This document shows positions 17,503-27,300 of a stretch of DNA of 64,000 nucleotides, in pieces. The translations under genes and the position numbers were made by a program. The first letter of the stretch is position 1. The number at the start of each line of letters is the position of its first letter. Under the pieces are notes generated by a model that was not told where the DNA came from, did no database searches, and worked only from the letters and a program-made list of their open reading frames with translations. This DNA comes from Clostridium vitabionis (GTDB taxonomy: Bacteria > Bacillota > Clostridia > Lachnospirales > Lachnospiraceae), in contig NZ_JADKQA010000003.1 in the NCBI RefSeq assembly GCF_015351765.1, positions 225,203 through 289,202 on the forward strand, given 5' to 3'.

Positions 17503-17690
17503 GAAGATCCCTCCTTAGATGTGGTACAGGCAAAGAACGGACAACCCAAGGAGGGAGGGTTACTTACCCTGTCAGGATGGACAGGACGGCCGGGCTACCT
17601 ACCGGCTCTGGCACGCGGAAAAGGCGTGCGTTGCGTTTTTATCTTTGCTTTGCAGCTTCCGTCCGGCATTACCATACCTGGAATCTGCAA
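17503..17690 (-). ncRNA. yjdF-motif riboswitch in the yjdF leader
   Basis: The leader of yjdF (read on the - strand) is long and highly structured: paired GC-rich segments at about 17575-17630, then AACCC-TCCCTCCTT-GGGTT (complement of 17543-17561). The CCCTCC segment is complementary to the gene's own ribosome site AAGGAGGGA (complement of 17508-17516). This is the layout of the yjdF RNA class, controlling translation by hiding the ribosome site. An extended -10 (TGTTATAAT, complement of 17695-17703) sits at the upstream end. Class assignment is from memory of the motif and gene context. Confidence 0.75.
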
Positions 17691-17856
17691 GATCATTATA
17701 ACAGGAAAACAGGGACAATTCTATATGAGAATTAGCAATAGTTCCGATGCTCCAATGCCCTATCCCGGGACGCCAGAGGCCAAAGGATAGAATTGTTCAC
17801 ATTTCTATGCTATACTAACTAAAATATTGGCAAACTGGGACCTGAGAGGATCACTC

Positions 17857-18312
17857 ATGGATATAAGATTTGAAAAAGGGATAAGCAAAGACAACGTTCT
17901 ACTTTTGTGTGAGTGGTCTAATGAAAAGGGAAAAGAATTTCAAGAGCAATGGATGGGACCAAAGATTTCTTATCTCCTGAATTATGAAAAGATTAAAGAA
18001 CTGGAAAATGTTTTTTCTATCTTCGATGAAGAGAAGTTTATCGGGATGATACAAGAAGTACGAATCGACAAGGATAATGTTCACATAGGGAGATTCGTAT
18101 TGGATCCCCGAAAAACCGGATTAGGTCTTGGAACAGAGGCGATGAAGGGATTTGTGGACTTCATTTTTGAGGATGCCAATATTAAAAGTATCTCTTTAAC
18201 AGTTTTTGATTTCAATCAAAGCGCAAAGAGACTCTATGAGAAACTTGGTTTTGAAATTGAAGAGGTAATTGAAACTCCAAAACGGAAATACATTATGAAA
18301 AGGTTTAGATAA
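17857..18312 (+). CDS. GNAT family N-acetyltransferase
   Basis: 151-residue acetyltransferase of the GNAT fold. The acetyl-CoA loop RKTGLGLGTEAMKGF (Q/R-x-x-G-x-G/A pattern) is followed by a VFDFNQSAKRLYEKLGFE segment, the hallmark C-terminal beta-bulge and helix. The substrate is unknown; closest by look are ribosomal-protein or antibiotic-type small GNATs. The ATG at 17857 has GAGAGGA 6 bases upstream. An extended -10 (TGCTATACT, 17808-17816) gives it its own promoter. It is more AT-rich than the flanking ICE genes, suggesting a later cargo insertion. Confidence 0.85.
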   Translation: MDIRFEKGISKDNVLLLCEWSNEKGKEFQEQWMGPKISYLLNYEKIKELENVFSIFDEEKFIGMIQEVRIDKDNVHIGRFVLDPRKTGLGLGTEAMKGFVDFIFEDANIKSISLTVFDFNQSAKRLYEKLGFEIEEVIETPKRKYIMKRFR

Positions 18313-18335
18313 ATCGTCAATTTGAGGAGGACGTA

Positions 18336-18602
18336 ATGAACAACAAGTTTAGTACAATAGCATTGATTCTCGCTGGGTTAGTTTGCGGGTTTCTAATACT
18401 TGAATGGTTCAATCCTACATCATCACTTACAATATTTCTGTCAATGGTAGCTGTTGCTGTGATAGATATTGCCCTTGCCATAATGGGTATAAGAAAACAG
18501 AAATCTGCACTAAGCATAATTGCATTAGTAGCCGCTACGGTATCGGCAGGAATTATGATTATAATACTTGGGATAATGCTCATTATGGGGAGGGGGGCAT
18601 AA
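18336..18602 (+). CDS. Small membrane protein, 88 residues
   Basis: Three hydrophobic segments (STIALILAGLVCGFLIL; IFLSMVAVAVIDIALAIMGI; SIIALVAATVSAGIMIIILGI) separated by short polar loops, one with RKQK on the likely cytoplasmic side. ATG preceded by GAGGAGG at 18324-18330. It directly follows the acetyltransferase with the same AT-rich base use, so the two probably arrived together. It may belong to the small DUF4190-like membrane proteins, but no motif is decisive. Confidence 0.7.
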   Translation: MNNKFSTIALILAGLVCGFLILEWFNPTSSLTIFLSMVAVAVIDIALAIMGIRKQKSALSIIALVAATVSAGIMIIILGIMLIMGRGA

Positions 18603-18706
18603 TAGCAAATTCCAGTTGAACTATCAACATAGGGGTGGCGGTCAATAATGCTGTTGTCCTCTCTAATTAAAAATTGAAAATTCACCGCCCATCATGGCGG
18701 CACACG

Positions 18707-18743
18707 AAGCAGTAAGTCTTTTAAGAAGATTTACTGCTTTTTT
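18707..18743 (+). terminator. Intrinsic terminator after the small membrane gene
   Basis: A 9-bp stem (AAGCAGTAA 18707-18715 with TTACTGCTT 18731-18739) with inner pairing in the loop and a TTTTTT tail. Confidence 0.75.
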
Positions 18744-18788
18744 GTTGCCCTGCAAAGAAGGTAATTTCACGGAAAGGAGGCTGTCAGA

Positions 18789-18878
18789 ATGGATACGAAA
18801 ACCATCGTTGGAATCGTGCTTGTTGTCGCGGTTGCCGGTGCGCTGGCGTTCCTGAAGATCAGGTCCAGACGCAAGTAA
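18789..18878 (+). CDS. 29-residue single-pass membrane peptide
   Basis: ATG at 18789 with AAAGGAGG at 18773-18780. The product (MDTKTIVG, then a VLVVAVAGALAFL helix and a KIRSRRK basic tail) is one transmembrane helix with positive-inside charge. A perfect 8-bp hairpin (18885-18892 with 18900-18907) separates it from the next gene. Peptides of this size recur at this position in Clostridia ICEs. Function unknown. Confidence 0.6.
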   Translation: MDTKTIVGIVLVVAVAGALAFLKIRSRRK

Positions 18879-18940
18879 ACACCCTGGGCGGCGTACTTTG
18901 CCGCCCATTACATATCCCATCAAGAAAGGAGATTTTCGAT

Positions 18941-19180
18941 ATGAAACGAGAACGATTTGAGCAACGACTTTTTCGTATCTTTGCCGAGGCCGGGTATTCC
19001 CCGGTGCAGCTTCTGACCGTCACACCGGAGGAGATGATGGAGATACCGGGGATCACGGTGCCGAATATCCGTGCTGTCCTCTGTGTACAGAACAAGGTGC
19101 TGTCGGAAAAGAACCGGAACCGGGCAGGCAGCCTTCTGGAAAAGGCTCTGCGGGAGATCAAAGAAAGCGAGGGACAATGA
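18941..19180 (+). CDS. Small helix-hairpin-helix-like protein, 79 residues
   Basis: The middle of the protein (LLTVTPEEMMEIPGITVPNIRAVLCVQ) has the IPG-I hairpin spacing of a helix-hairpin-helix DNA-binding element, followed by a basic amphipathic helix. AAGGAG precedes the start. It ends one base before the DUF7007-like gene and is part of the same transcriptional string. A nucleic-acid-binding role in conjugation or replication is inferred from the motif only. Confidence 0.65.
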   Translation: MKRERFEQRLFRIFAEAGYSPVQLLTVTPEEMMEIPGITVPNIRAVLCVQNKVLSEKNRNRAGSLLEKALREIKESEGQ

Positions 19181-19181
19181 C

Positions 19182-19829
19182 ATGAGTTTACGAATCAATG
19201 AAGGATATATCATCACCGACTCCATCCATATCGGTGACTATGAGTTTGTGCTTGGCGTCAGCCAGCATATCGCCAATGACTTTGTGACATGGCGCTGCAA
19301 TAACGGCAACTATTACTATTGGGGGCACTACCACAATGACCTGTTCAGCGCAGAAAAAGACCTTGTGGAGCGCGCCGCAGAGAAGGTGCGGGAGCTACAG
19401 GAGGTGCTTGACGCAAAAAAAGCAATGGAGCCGACCTTCTCCCCGTGGGGTGAGGTGCAGACCTGCAAGGAACTCTGCCGCGGCGTTTATTCCGTCAGCA
19501 CGGCGGGACATGGCGGCCTTATGGCACATCTGGATGTGGCGGACAAGGTTTTTTCCGTAGCTGCCCAGAAATGCGGCTTTACAGAGGGACGCTATCTCTG
19601 CTTTGAGGAGGACTGTGACGAACAGGTGGCACTACGGGAGCTGATGGATAAAAAGCTGTTCAAAGCGCCGGTCAATGACCAGTTTTCTCCGGGACAGTAC
19701 GAAAAGGTGATCGACTCCAGCATTCAGGCATATCATCCGGATTACTGGAACTTCCGTAAAACCCACTTGCTGAAAGCTTTGGAGAATGGTGGAAACATGA
19801 AAAAGAAGGAAAAGGAGCGTGAGCGATGA
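19182..19829 (+). CDS. DUF7007-like ICE protein
   Basis: 215 residues from the ATG at 19182. The N-terminal half is hydrophilic with a WRCNNGNYYYWGHYHND stretch. The C-terminal half has SPWGEVQTCKELCRGVYSVSTAGHGGLM followed by an aspartate/glutamate/cysteine segment, the pattern of DUF7007 domains seen in ICE and plasmid accessory proteins. The stop overlaps the next start (19826). Function unknown; such domains travel with the large polyvalent proteins of conjugative elements. Confidence 0.65.
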   Translation: MSLRINEGYIITDSIHIGDYEFVLGVSQHIANDFVTWRCNNGNYYYWGHYHNDLFSAEKDLVERAAEKVRELQEVLDAKKAMEPTFSPWGEVQTCKELCRGVYSVSTAGHGGLMAHLDVADKVFSVAAQKCGFTEGRYLCFEEDCDEQVALRELMDKKLFKAPVNDQFSPGQYEKVIDSSIQAYHPDYWNFRKTHLLKALENGGNMKKKEKERER

Positions 19830-20773
19830 TGGAACTGCAAATCAGAGAAATGACGCCTCAGGAGCGGCATTACTGCTATTCCCAGAGCGCCCAGATCGAG
19901 GCGCAGACCGGCTGCATCGGCCATCTGCGGGCAGATATGGACAGCAACGGCAAGGGATTCTTCTCCTCTTGGACGGATCACCGCGACGACCTGAAAACAC
20001 AGTCATTCAAGGATGAATTTGATGAAGTTCTCAATGCTCTTCGCTTTGAGAGCGACTATGGCGGCATCCTGAAAGACCGGAACAGCCTTTCACGCTACTG
20101 CTACAGCCACCCGGAAGCCAGCTTTGGGAATGACCGGGAGTGGGGCTTCCGTGCGGATACGCCCGATTATACCTATATGCTCCGGCTAAATCCCCATAAA
20201 GGCGAGTACAACCTGTACTGCTACTGCTTCCAGCGCGTTTGGCTGGAGCAACATATGAAGTGCGCAGAGAAAGGCATCCGCTTTATTACCCCGGATTACC
20301 GGGAGAGGTTTAAGATCGCGGACGGCGAGCAGATCCGGATCACGGGCCAGGATGGCACAAAACGAGACTGCGTCTGCCGGTATATTGACGACTACCACCT
20401 GGAAGTCGGAAGCAACCTTTATCATATCTGTGAGCTTGCCGAGCGTCTGGAACAGGCAGGTAATACAGTCATCCCTCTGCGTGCAGACCTCCCGGAGAAA
20501 TGCTTTGTCTATGTGGAATCCACAAACGAGATCGGGATCGTCACGAAAGGCGAAAAAGGATATATCCCGCTTGGACAGAAACCGGAGGGCGTTTCTGTCC
20601 GGGAGGGCGCTGCGCTTCTCAACGAGACACAGGGCGTCACCAAAGCACAGGCGGAGGCCATGAAAGCCGGTTCCCTGTTTGGCTGGGATACGCCTGCTGC
20701 GGACCCGAAGAACTATGACGGTGCCGGGAAACCCCTCCGGCCAAAGCACAGAGAGCGAGGCGAGGCGCGATGA
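19826..20773 (+). CDS. ICE accessory protein with LPD28-like domain
   Basis: 315 residues. Residues 1-150 hold a conserved ICE-type segment with REWGFRADT and YCYCFQRVWLEQHM. Around 160-225 a short beta-rich domain (GEQIRITGQDGTKRDCVCRYID, then FEVGSNL-like text and HICELAERLE) matches the large polyvalent protein-associated domain 28 pattern. The C-terminus is a proline- and charge-rich tail. Stop and start codons overlap with both neighbours (ATGA-type), so translation is coupled through this part of the element. A role in establishment in the recipient cell is inference. Confidence 0.65.
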   Translation: MMELQIREMTPQERHYCYSQSAQIEAQTGCIGHLRADMDSNGKGFFSSWTDHRDDLKTQSFKDEFDEVLNALRFESDYGGILKDRNSLSRYCYSHPEASFGNDREWGFRADTPDYTYMLRLNPHKGEYNLYCYCFQRVWLEQHMKCAEKGIRFITPDYRERFKIADGEQIRITGQDGTKRDCVCRYIDDYHLEVGSNLYHICELAERLEQAGNTVIPLRADLPEKCFVYVESTNEIGIVTKGEKGYIPLGQKPEGVSVREGAALLNETQGVTKAQAEAMKAGSLFGWDTPAADPKNYDGAGKPLRPKHRERGEAR

Positions 20774-21315
20774 AAGCAGAAAAGCATATCATCTGGAGCA
20801 ACTACTTTCTGGACTATGACGACTGGAAGGCTGACCTTGAGGAACTGTATCCGGACTTGTCCGAGGACGAGCGCATCTCCCTGATGTATGAGATCAACAA
20901 CGACTATCTGAGCGATGAGCGCATCAACCTCAACATCCAGCTGGACCGCCCGATTTTAGTAATCGGGGATCTGGGCCTCTGGAATGGTCGTCGCAGCGGA
21001 TATAAGGAGATCGAAAGCGGCAACATCCGGGATTGCCTGTATGCCGACACGGATTACAGCACCTGGTACGTGGATAAGCTGGGCGACCTGCGGTGTGACG
21101 CCATCCACCATGACGGCACCAACCACTACCTCTACCGAGCCTATAAGGACGGTGTGAGTGAGTCCCAGATCGACTTGCTGAAAGAAAAACTATACTACGG
21201 AACGGCGACCCGCGCCGATATAACGAGAGTGACCCGCAGACTGGGCGACGACATCGCCAAAGTCTACGGGTTTTCCATTCCCCGGCAGCGGCAGAGCACG
21301 GAACTGCAACGATAA
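20770..21315 (+). CDS. ICE-associated protein of unknown function, 181 residues
   Basis: Soluble, acidic protein with an N-terminal helical part (YDDWKADLEELYPDLSEDER) and a central beta-rich part (GDLGLWNGRRSGYKEIESGNI, then DHD-like HHDGTNHYLYRAYKDG). Its start overlaps the previous stop by 4 bases and it ends 13 bases before the giant helicase gene, with GGAGG between. Proteins of this type always lie just upstream of the SNF2-like protein in such ICEs. No catalytic motif is recognised. Confidence 0.65.
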   Translation: MKAEKHIIWSNYFLDYDDWKADLEELYPDLSEDERISLMYEINNDYLSDERINLNIQLDRPILVIGDLGLWNGRRSGYKEIESGNIRDCLYADTDYSTWYVDKLGDLRCDAIHHDGTNHYLYRAYKDGVSESQIDLLKEKLYYGTATRADITRVTRRLGDDIAKVYGFSIPRQRQSTELQR

Positions 21316-21328
21316 GGAGGCGTAAGCG

Positions 21329-24300
21329 ATGGCAAGAAGATACGAGCTGATCACAGAGCTGTATGAACGCACAAGGGCGGCAGTTACGTCACCTCAGGAG
21401 TGGCAGAAATTCCTCGCCACGGCCTGCCGGAACTATAAGCTCCCCTTTGACGAGCAGCTCCTGCTTTTCGCCCAGCGCCCGGATGCCACCGCTGTATTGG
21501 AGATCGAGCGATGGAACAAACAGTTTGGGCGCTGGGTCAACCGTGGCTCGACGGGGATTGCGGTCTTTGACCGGAACGCTCCCGGACGGGCACGGCTGAA
21601 ATACTACTTTGACATCTCCGACACCCATCCGGGACGCTTTGCAAGGCGCGTTCCGCTCTGGCAGGTTCGCTCGGAGCATGAGGCGGAGATCACGGAGGCT
21701 CTGGAAAACAGCTTTGGCGAGCTGGCGGACAAGAGCAGCTTTGCCGAAGCCCTGCTGTCTGCAGCGAAGAACGCCGTGGAGGACAATCTTCCGGATTACT
21801 TCTCGGAGCTGAAATATTACAAGGAAAACAGTCTGCTGGAAGAGTTGGACGATTTCAATCTGGAGGTCTCCTACCGGAACGCGGTGAGAAACAGCGTGGG
21901 CTATATGCTCCTTGCCCGGTGCGGTATCAATCCGGCCCTATACTTTACCGATGATGATTTTCGAGACGTGATTGATTTCGATACGCCGCAGGTCTTAAAC
22001 GCTTTGGGCGTGGCTACCGGCGACATCGGGCAGATGTGTCTTTCAGAGATTGCCCGTACCGTTACGGCGCTGGAGCGGCAGGTAAGTTTGAATCGCACAG
22101 TTGCAGAACTTCCGGAGGATGCTTATCCTATAACCGGAAACAGGACTATAACACAGGAAAGGAGCGATCTACATGAACGGGATCACATACAGAACGCAGG
22201 ACGGCTATCGGCTTCCGAACCTGCTTCCTCCGCAGGAGCCGGAGGTAACGATTGGGAAATACGGCCTGCTGCGCAGGAGGTTCCTGCAGGAGCATCGCAG
22301 GGTGATGTTCACCAACCTGTTGACCAGCGGCAAGCTGACAGAGCATCTGCAGGAAATCGAACAGGCGGCCAGGAGCCGGGTGGAACAGATCACGGAACAG
22401 ATGGCGAAAGCCGAGGGCGTGACGGAGCAGATGAAGGCCGCCGACCAGATGAAGTGGGTGGGGCTGATGAACAGCATCCGGCAGGCCGCGGAGGAGACCG
22501 TACTGGAGGAACTGATCTACAGCTAAAGGAAGAAACACCGGAGGAAAACGCGGGAGGCGGCGGGCTTCCCGCGTTTTTGGATGAGGAATTGATCAATGCC
22601 ATCCTCTCCAATCCGGACGATGACCTGAAATACAAGAAGGCGCAGATCGAGATGTATTTTGCCGCCCATCCGGATACTGCGGAACGGGCGGAATATCTCA
22701 AAAGCGCCTACCCGGACCGCTTCACGGAGCTGCTTGTGGGCGCATCCCGCAAGCGTGTAGGCTACCATGCGCAGAAGGACGGACTTCTTTTGTGGGAGGG
22801 TTCCTACCTCTCCCGCACCAGTGAAAGCGTTTTTTCCTGGCAGGTCGTGGCAGAACTGTCCGCGCAGATCATCGACAAAGGCGAATACCGCATCAACAGG
22901 GACAGCAAGGGGCTGAAAACACAGGAGGCTCAGCAGCTGTCCCTGTTTGATTTTGCAGACTTTACCGAGCCGGAGCAGACGGCACCGGCACAGCCCGTGT
23001 CCTACGGCCTCCGCTATCCACAGCAGGTGATCGACGAAGCCCTCTGTATCGGAGCCAATGACCGGAACAGCCGTCTGATCATCTGTGCGTACTTTATGAA
23101 AAACAAGTCCCTTGCGGAGAACGCTCATTTTCTCATGGAACACTACGGCGAAAACGGCGCGGGGTTCTATCTGAACGACCGACAGTATGCCATCTGGTAC
23201 AACGCCGAGGGTATCCGCCTCTCCTCCGGGGACAGCGTGCGGGGCAACACCGCCATGCTGATCTCCTGGGAGGACGCAGCCAGACGTATCCGGGAACTGT
23301 TGGACGCCGGGCGTTACATGCCCCAGGCGGAACTTGACCAGGTGGAGGACTTTGAACTTCAGGAAGTGGCAAACAGCCTCTGGTATCTCCGTCAGGACTT
23401 TTCCGAAGACGCAAGGGAGCAAAACCTGTTGCCGGAGATCGGCCGCATTTATGCGTCAGGCGGCGGTTTCCCGGAGCAGACGGCACAGATCAAGGAGCTG
23501 CTGAAACAGTCGGAGACCTTGGAGGGTCTTGTGGAGGAAGTGCAGAGCTTTATCTCCGCCCACGAGGGAAACCGTGATCTTCTGCGTTTTCACTTCCACC
23601 GTCCGAAACGAATACTGGAACGGCTGACCGATCTGCAGCGTGAACCTGTTCGCTTTACCGCCGCCGAGGATTACGATCCCCAGTGGCGTTTCTTTATCTC
23701 CATGGATGAGATCGACAAGCTCCTGCGGGGCGGAAACTCCCATTACAGGCTCGGCGTCTATTCTTTTTATCTGGAGCATCCGGATACAAATGAACGGGCA
23801 AAATATCTGGCAAACTACCACGGCGACAGCGGGTACTACGGCGGCAATGACGGTATCAGTTACGGCAGTAAAGGACTTTCCTTCAGCCACGGCGATATTA
23901 CAGCCCCCTACGCCAAACTGGACTGGAGCTGGAACAAAACCGCACGGCGTATCGCGGCGCTGATTGAGAACGGCAGCTTTCTGTCCGAGGAAGACCGAGC
24001 CGCTATGCCGGATTATGAACGTCGGGAACTATCAGCAGTCATTCTCCGCGCTTTTTATGATCTTCCGGAGGAGCATCCCCGTCCGTTCAACGGCAACCCG
24101 ATCAGCGACTATTGGGAGGCTGTCCGGGAAATCCAGGAGCAGCTCACCGACCCGGTGAAGGTAGAAGCGATCTATCAGATGCTGATCTCCGCCGCGGATG
24201 GGACAAATCCGGAGGATCGGTACTATCAGGACCGTCAGGACGCTTTATCTGCTTTTGACTCCTACCGGGAGGGAACCTATTCCCTGTTTGGAGAGAAGCG

Positions 24301-27300
24301 GGAGCCGATCCCGGTCCCGTTGCAGGCCCAGGAGATTCAGCTGGAAACAAAAGAACAGACGGACTTTGAGAAGGCCATCTGGCTGATCAACGACTACTGT
24401 CAGGAGACCTTTGAGAGCGACGCAGACTTTGACGATCTCTCCCATGTGGATCTGGCTTATTCCAGCACCGGAGACGGCGAGCATCCGATTGAGGTCTATG
24501 CGGACCTTGTGGATTTCCGCCTTGTCTATGCCGTGGATGGAGAAGCGGTCTATATCAACGAGTGTCAAAGCCTTGCGGAGCTGAATGGCTATCTTGCGGG
24601 TCTGAGTTTTGACACCATGATCGCGGATGCGGAAGAAGCATTTTCAGAGCGAGAACAAGAACTGGCAGAGGCGATAGCGACAAAAACAGAAAGTCTATCA
24701 AAGCTGGATGAGCGGGAAGAAATTGCCCCTCTTGCTCCACCAAAACCACGCCGTGAGCGAATGGCCTTTACCATACTGCATCCTGAGATATCAGCTGAAA
24801 AAAGACACGACTTCCGTATTACCGACCCGGAGCTGGGCTATGGCACCCGGAGCGAAAAGTACGCCGCCAATGTCGCCGCGATCCGCACCTTAAAGCAGAT
24901 CGAAGCAGAGGAGCGGCTGGCTACGCCGGAGGAGCAGGAAATCTTATCCCGTTACGTGGGCTGGGGCGGCCTGTCCGACTGCTTTGACGAGCGCCACGGC
25001 AAGTATCTGGAACTGAAAAGCCTGCTAAACGACGAAGAATACGCTGCAGCAAGGGCAAGCTCCCTTACTGCCTTTTACACTTCCCCGGTCATCATCGGTG
25101 CCATGTATGACGCACTCTCCCATATGGAATTTCAGGGCGGCAATATTTTAGAGCCAGCCTGTGGCGTGGGCAACTTCATCGGGATGCTGCCGGAGGGCAT
25201 GGCAGGAAGCCGCACCTACGGTGTGGAGATTGACAGTATCTCCGGGCGAATCGCTGGACAGCTCTACCAGAACAGCCAGATCGCGGTCAACGGCTTTGAA
25301 AAGGTACAGATGCCGGACAGCTTCTTTGATGTGGCTGTGGGCAACGTGCCATTTGGTGACTTCAAGGTGCTGGACAAAAAGTACGACAAGCACCACTGGC
25401 TGATCCACGATTACTTTTTCGGCAAGACACTGGACAAGGTGCGTCCGGGCGGCATCGTTGCCTTCATTACCAGCAAAGGGACGATGGACAAGGAAAACTC
25501 CGCTGTCCGCAAATACCTTGCTCAGCGCGCCGACCTGATCGGGGCCATCCGCCTGCCGGATAACGCTTTCAAGCAGAACGCCGGGACGGAAGTCACCAGT
25601 GACATCCTCTTTCTCCAGAAGCGGGACCGAATGACGGACATCGAACCGGATTGGGTACATCTGGAAACGGATCGAAACGGCATCCGGATGAACGCATACT
25701 TTGTGCAGCACCCGGAGATGGTTTTGGGCAACATGGTCATGGAGACAGGCCGCTTTGGAGAAGAAAGCGCCTGTAAAGCCTATGAGGACGGCGACCTGGC
25801 CGAACAGCTTCGGGACGCCATCAGCAACCTCCATGCGGAGATCACCGCCTATGAGATGGAGGACTTGGAGGAGGACGAGGAAGACCGCTCCATCCCGGCC
25901 GATCCCACGGTACGCAACTTCAGCTTTTGCCTCACGGAGGGCGAGCTGTACTTCCGTGAAAACTCCCGCATGTACCCGGTATCTGTTTCTGTCACGGCGG
26001 AGAACCGCATCCGCGGCATGATCGCCATACGGGACTGCGTGCGGCGGCTCATTGAGCTTCAGACCGAGGACTACCCGGAAGCCGACATTCAGGCCGAACA
26101 GGGAAAGCTAAACCGGCTTTACGATGACTACACCGCCAAGTATGGCCGGATCACCAGCCGGGGCAACAGCCTTGCCTTCGGGGAGGACGCCAGCTACTGC
26201 CTGCTCTGTTCTCTGGAGGTTTTAGACGAGGAGAGCAACTTTGAGCGCAAGGCGGACATGTTCACCAAGCGCACCATCCGGCCCCATGTGCCGGTGACGA
26301 CGGTAGACACCGCCAGTGAAGCCCTTGCCGTCTCCATTTCGGAAAAGGCGCGGGTAGACATGGCGTACATGGCGGACCTCTCCGGCAAGAGCGAGGCGGA
26401 GCTGGAAGCAGAACTTTCCGGCGTTATCTTCCGGGACATCCAGTGCGCGGAGGAAGCCGCGGCCATTCCCAGAGCCTTTGTGGACCTGGAACGTTTCTCC
26501 TTTGTGACGGCGGATGAGTACCTGTCCGGAAACGTGCGGCGGAAGCTCCGCATGGTAAAGGCACTGGCGGCGGCAAGACCTGACCTGGCCGAAAAGGTGC
26601 AAGGTAACATTACGGCGCTGGAGGCCGTGCAGCCGGTAGACCTGACCGCAGGCGAGATCGGCGTGCGCATTGGCGTCAACTGGATACCCACGGAGATCTA
26701 CGAGCAGTTCATGTATGAGCTGTTCGGAACCGGCTATTATGGTCGCGACCGCATCCACGTACTCCACTCCAAAGCCACCGGCGAATGGAACATCACCAAT
26801 AAGAACGCTGACAGCAGCAACGTCAAGAGCTTTACCACCTATGGTACCAAACGGGTCAGTGCCTATCATATCCTGGAGCAGACCCTGAATCAGAAGGATG
26901 TACGGGTCTTTGACTACATCTATGACGAGAACGGAAACAAGAAAGCGGTTCTCAACAAGAAGGAGACCGCCATTGCCCAGGACCGGCAGGAGCTGATCAA
27001 GGCGCAGTTTGCCGAGTGGATCTGGAAGGACATCGACCGGCGTGAGCAGTTATGCCGCATTTACAACGAGACCTTTAACAGTATCCGGCCACGGGAATAC
27101 GACGGGCAGCACATCCGTTTTTCCGGCATGAACCCGGAGATCACGCTCAGGAAACACCAGATCGACGCCATTGCCCACATCATGTACGGCGGGAATACCT
27201 TGTTGGCACACGAAGTGGGTGCAGGCAAGACCTACGAGATGGTTGCGGCGGCGATGGAATCAAAACGCCTGGGCCTCTGCACGAAATCCCTGATCGTGGT

